Origin: Dirofilaria immitis
Taxonomy: Eukaryota > Nematoda > Chromadorea > Rhabditida > Onchocercidae
Direction: 5' to 3'
NCBI GenBank assembly: GCA_024305405.1
Contig: JAKNDB010000079.1
Span: 496,001 to 560,000, forward strand
DNA: 64,000 bases
The position numbers and the translations under genes are program-made. The notes beneath the pieces were generated by a model. That model was not told the DNA's origin, ran no database searches, and saw only the letters and a program-made list of their open reading frames with translations. This document shows positions 62,216-64,000 of this stretch, in pieces; the first letter of the stretch is position 1; each line of letters begins with the position of its first letter.

Positions 62216-63852
62216 TTATCGCTGACATGCAGCCATACCAGCTAAAACGGCGACAGCGATACTTTCTTTCTCCGATAAGTCTTTTCGTTCCTCCATCAGT
62301 GAATCAATCATTAAATCTTCATCGAAGAGAAATTGCTGTTGCAACTGTTGCTGCTGCTGTTTCTCATCGTTATATGACGACGAGCTTGATGATGCTGGTG
62401 GTGATGGTGGTTGTGCCGCTTCCGGATTAGATCGTAGATTATTCAATTCAGTAAATTCCAATAATGAGGATGCTGATTCCGTACCTGCTGCTCCTGCTGC
62501 AAGTAATAATGGCGATGGACAAGCTGTTGTTGTCTGCCTTATAGTTGTAATTTGCGGAGGAACAGATGGTGGAGGAGATAACCAATGTGTTTGCGGCTGC
62601 GGCTGCGGTTGTTGGGATATTAATGAAGTACGGGCTGCAGCCGCAGCTGCTGCAACTGTTTTAAATTGTTGATGTAAATTTGCAGCTTGCTGTGCTGCTA
62701 TTTGTTGCGCTAATGCAACCTGAAATGAGAGAAATGATGAAAATCAGGTGGCAAAATTTTGAAGGACCGAAACTGAGTAAGATAGGACAATAACTAGTTC
62801 AAGTAATTACTTGTTCACCTACAAAATATTAAAATGTTATCTACCTGTGCTTGCGCTTGCTGCTGCATCTGAGCTTGCAAATGTTGAAGATAGGGCAACA
62901 TCACACCGAATGATTGTGCATTACTGATCCATGGAAGTGTCGCAGATGCATTTTGTTGTTGTTGTTGCTGCTGCTGTTGTAATCCTAATGCAGCAGCAAG
63001 AAGGAATGGATTTGCGGTTTGCGCAGCAGCCGCAGCAGCAATTGCTGCAGGAAGATTTCCAGCTGCAACCGCAGCTGCAGCAGCAGCATTTAATGGAGAA
63101 GATGTATAGGCGGGTGGAGTTGGGAGCAACTTATTATCAAACGTCGACTGAGATATCCTACGCTGATCGGGAGGTGAACATGGTGAGGCCAACGATCGAT
63201 TAACATCCGGAACCTGTATTCATAAGATTATCAAAGATTTACATTTGGAATGAAATTTTCAATTAATATAAGACTATAATGAATGTTTTATTCCTTTAGA
63301 TTAAAATATTCGAATGAACAAGATAAATATTATTTGCAAACTATTACCATGATTCGTCTTACCAATTCGATAAAGTATGGTGGTAAATTAGTGCGGATTC
63401 TATTTTTGTTAATTAATATGGATTCCAATTTTATTAGCAGCTATGATGATTAATTTATTTATCAAATCACGAATGCAACTTTTATATGCTTTAGAATGTC
63501 AATAAATCGAACTGTTTTAAGTGAGAACTTTGCTACAATTTCATCTTTGACTTTTTCACCTTATATTTGAAAAAATTTTCTATCCTTAAGTAAAAATTGT
63601 TCAATTAAAAGACATATAAAAAAGCAAAAAAATTTTAACGAAACGATTACAAGCACCAAAATTCAAAAAAGTTCTTCATATAAAAGTAAAACAAAAATTA
63701 GTACCTGTTGGAAAGTGGTATTTGTTATATGTGCAGAGGGTGTATTTCGACGTAACTCATCTTTCAATGTTTCAATATCTGTCTTATGTAAATCAGAATG
63801 TACCGTATGCACTACCATTTCTGGTTTTTTCTTTGTTCGATCTGAACTGAAC
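62216..63852 (-). CDS. 3' part of a Q/A/S-rich nuclear-type protein (5' end beyond window)
   Basis: Exons in gene order: 63852-63705, 63213-62845, 62719-62216 (stop). They join in phase to 339 residues, with the first exon continuing a split codon from beyond the window. The first exon is basic and charged (SDRTKKKPEMVVHTVHSDL; IETLKDELRRNTPS). The second is SP-rich (SPCSPPDQRRISQST; LLPTPPAYTSSP), then poly-Ala and a run of nine Gln. The third has Ala/Gln stretches, a QPQPQPQ run, seven Ser, further Gln blocks and ends SLMEERKDLSEKESIAVAVL. No DNA-binding domain is visible in this part. Composition is typical of transcription factors or co-regulators; identity unknown. The homopolymers are coded partly by pure CAG/CAA and GCA/GCT runs that may vary in length between individuals. 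Confidence 0.78.
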
Positions 63853-64000
63853 CTAAAATATAAGAAAAATAAAATTACAAAATTTGCCGAAAATTTACAC
63901 GGCACATTTAGCACAACATAATGATCTATATTATAAATCTTTAAAATCAGTCTGAATTCAACTTTTAATCATTCTTAACAAAACATCTTCGATCTTTAAA
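63853..64000 (-). other. Intron of the Q/A-rich gene
   Basis: AT-rich sequence upstream of the TTTTAG acceptor at 63853-63858. No exon is visible up to the window edge. Confidence 0.6.

Overview
The window is strongly AT-rich animal nuclear DNA. Every gene is broken by many spliceosomal introns, and most acceptors are short TTTTCAG or TTTTAG types without a long pyrimidine tract, which is the nematode pattern. The gene set (sestrin, ELMO/CED-12, a Frizzled receptor, an NUDT18-type Nudix hydrolase) fits a nematode genome. The species cannot be fixed from the sequence. I see no bacterial, phage or intact transposon genes.

Layout: two genes lie on the plus strand: a sestrin (exons 2011-5927, 5' end not found) and ELMO/CED-12 (8240-15119, 15 exons). 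Four genes lie on the minus strand: a divergent Frizzled receptor (17957-31227, 8 exons, 535 aa), an NUDT18-like Nudix hydrolase (39309-52030, 7 exons, 295 aa), a small acidic coiled-coil protein (55483-59893, 3 exons, 143 aa) and the 3' end of a Q/A-rich nuclear-type protein (62216-63852, running off the right edge). ELMO and Frizzled converge at 15.1-18.0 kb. The rest is intron or intergenic DNA packed with microsatellites and with old, diverged tandem repeats of roughly 36-350 bp unit.

The genes are not an operon, and no shared pathway is implied by their position. Individually they concern amino-acid and stress signalling to TORC1 (sestrin), engulfment and Rac activation (ELMO), Wnt reception (Frizzled) and oxidised-nucleotide clean-up (Nudix). 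The points most worth a second look are: a Frizzled that keeps a full ten-cysteine ligand domain but has lost the KTxxxW motif and the basic third intracellular loop; a 53-bp piece of the exact 3' end of 18S rRNA inside its 8-kb first intron; a cluster of nuclear-receptor direct repeats in two other introns of the same gene; and single-base frame breaks confined to the two plus-strand genes.

All exon borders were placed by hand from splice motifs, reading phase and recalled family sequences. The four minus-strand models close in phase with no frame break. The two plus-strand models need single-base corrections, stated in their entries.
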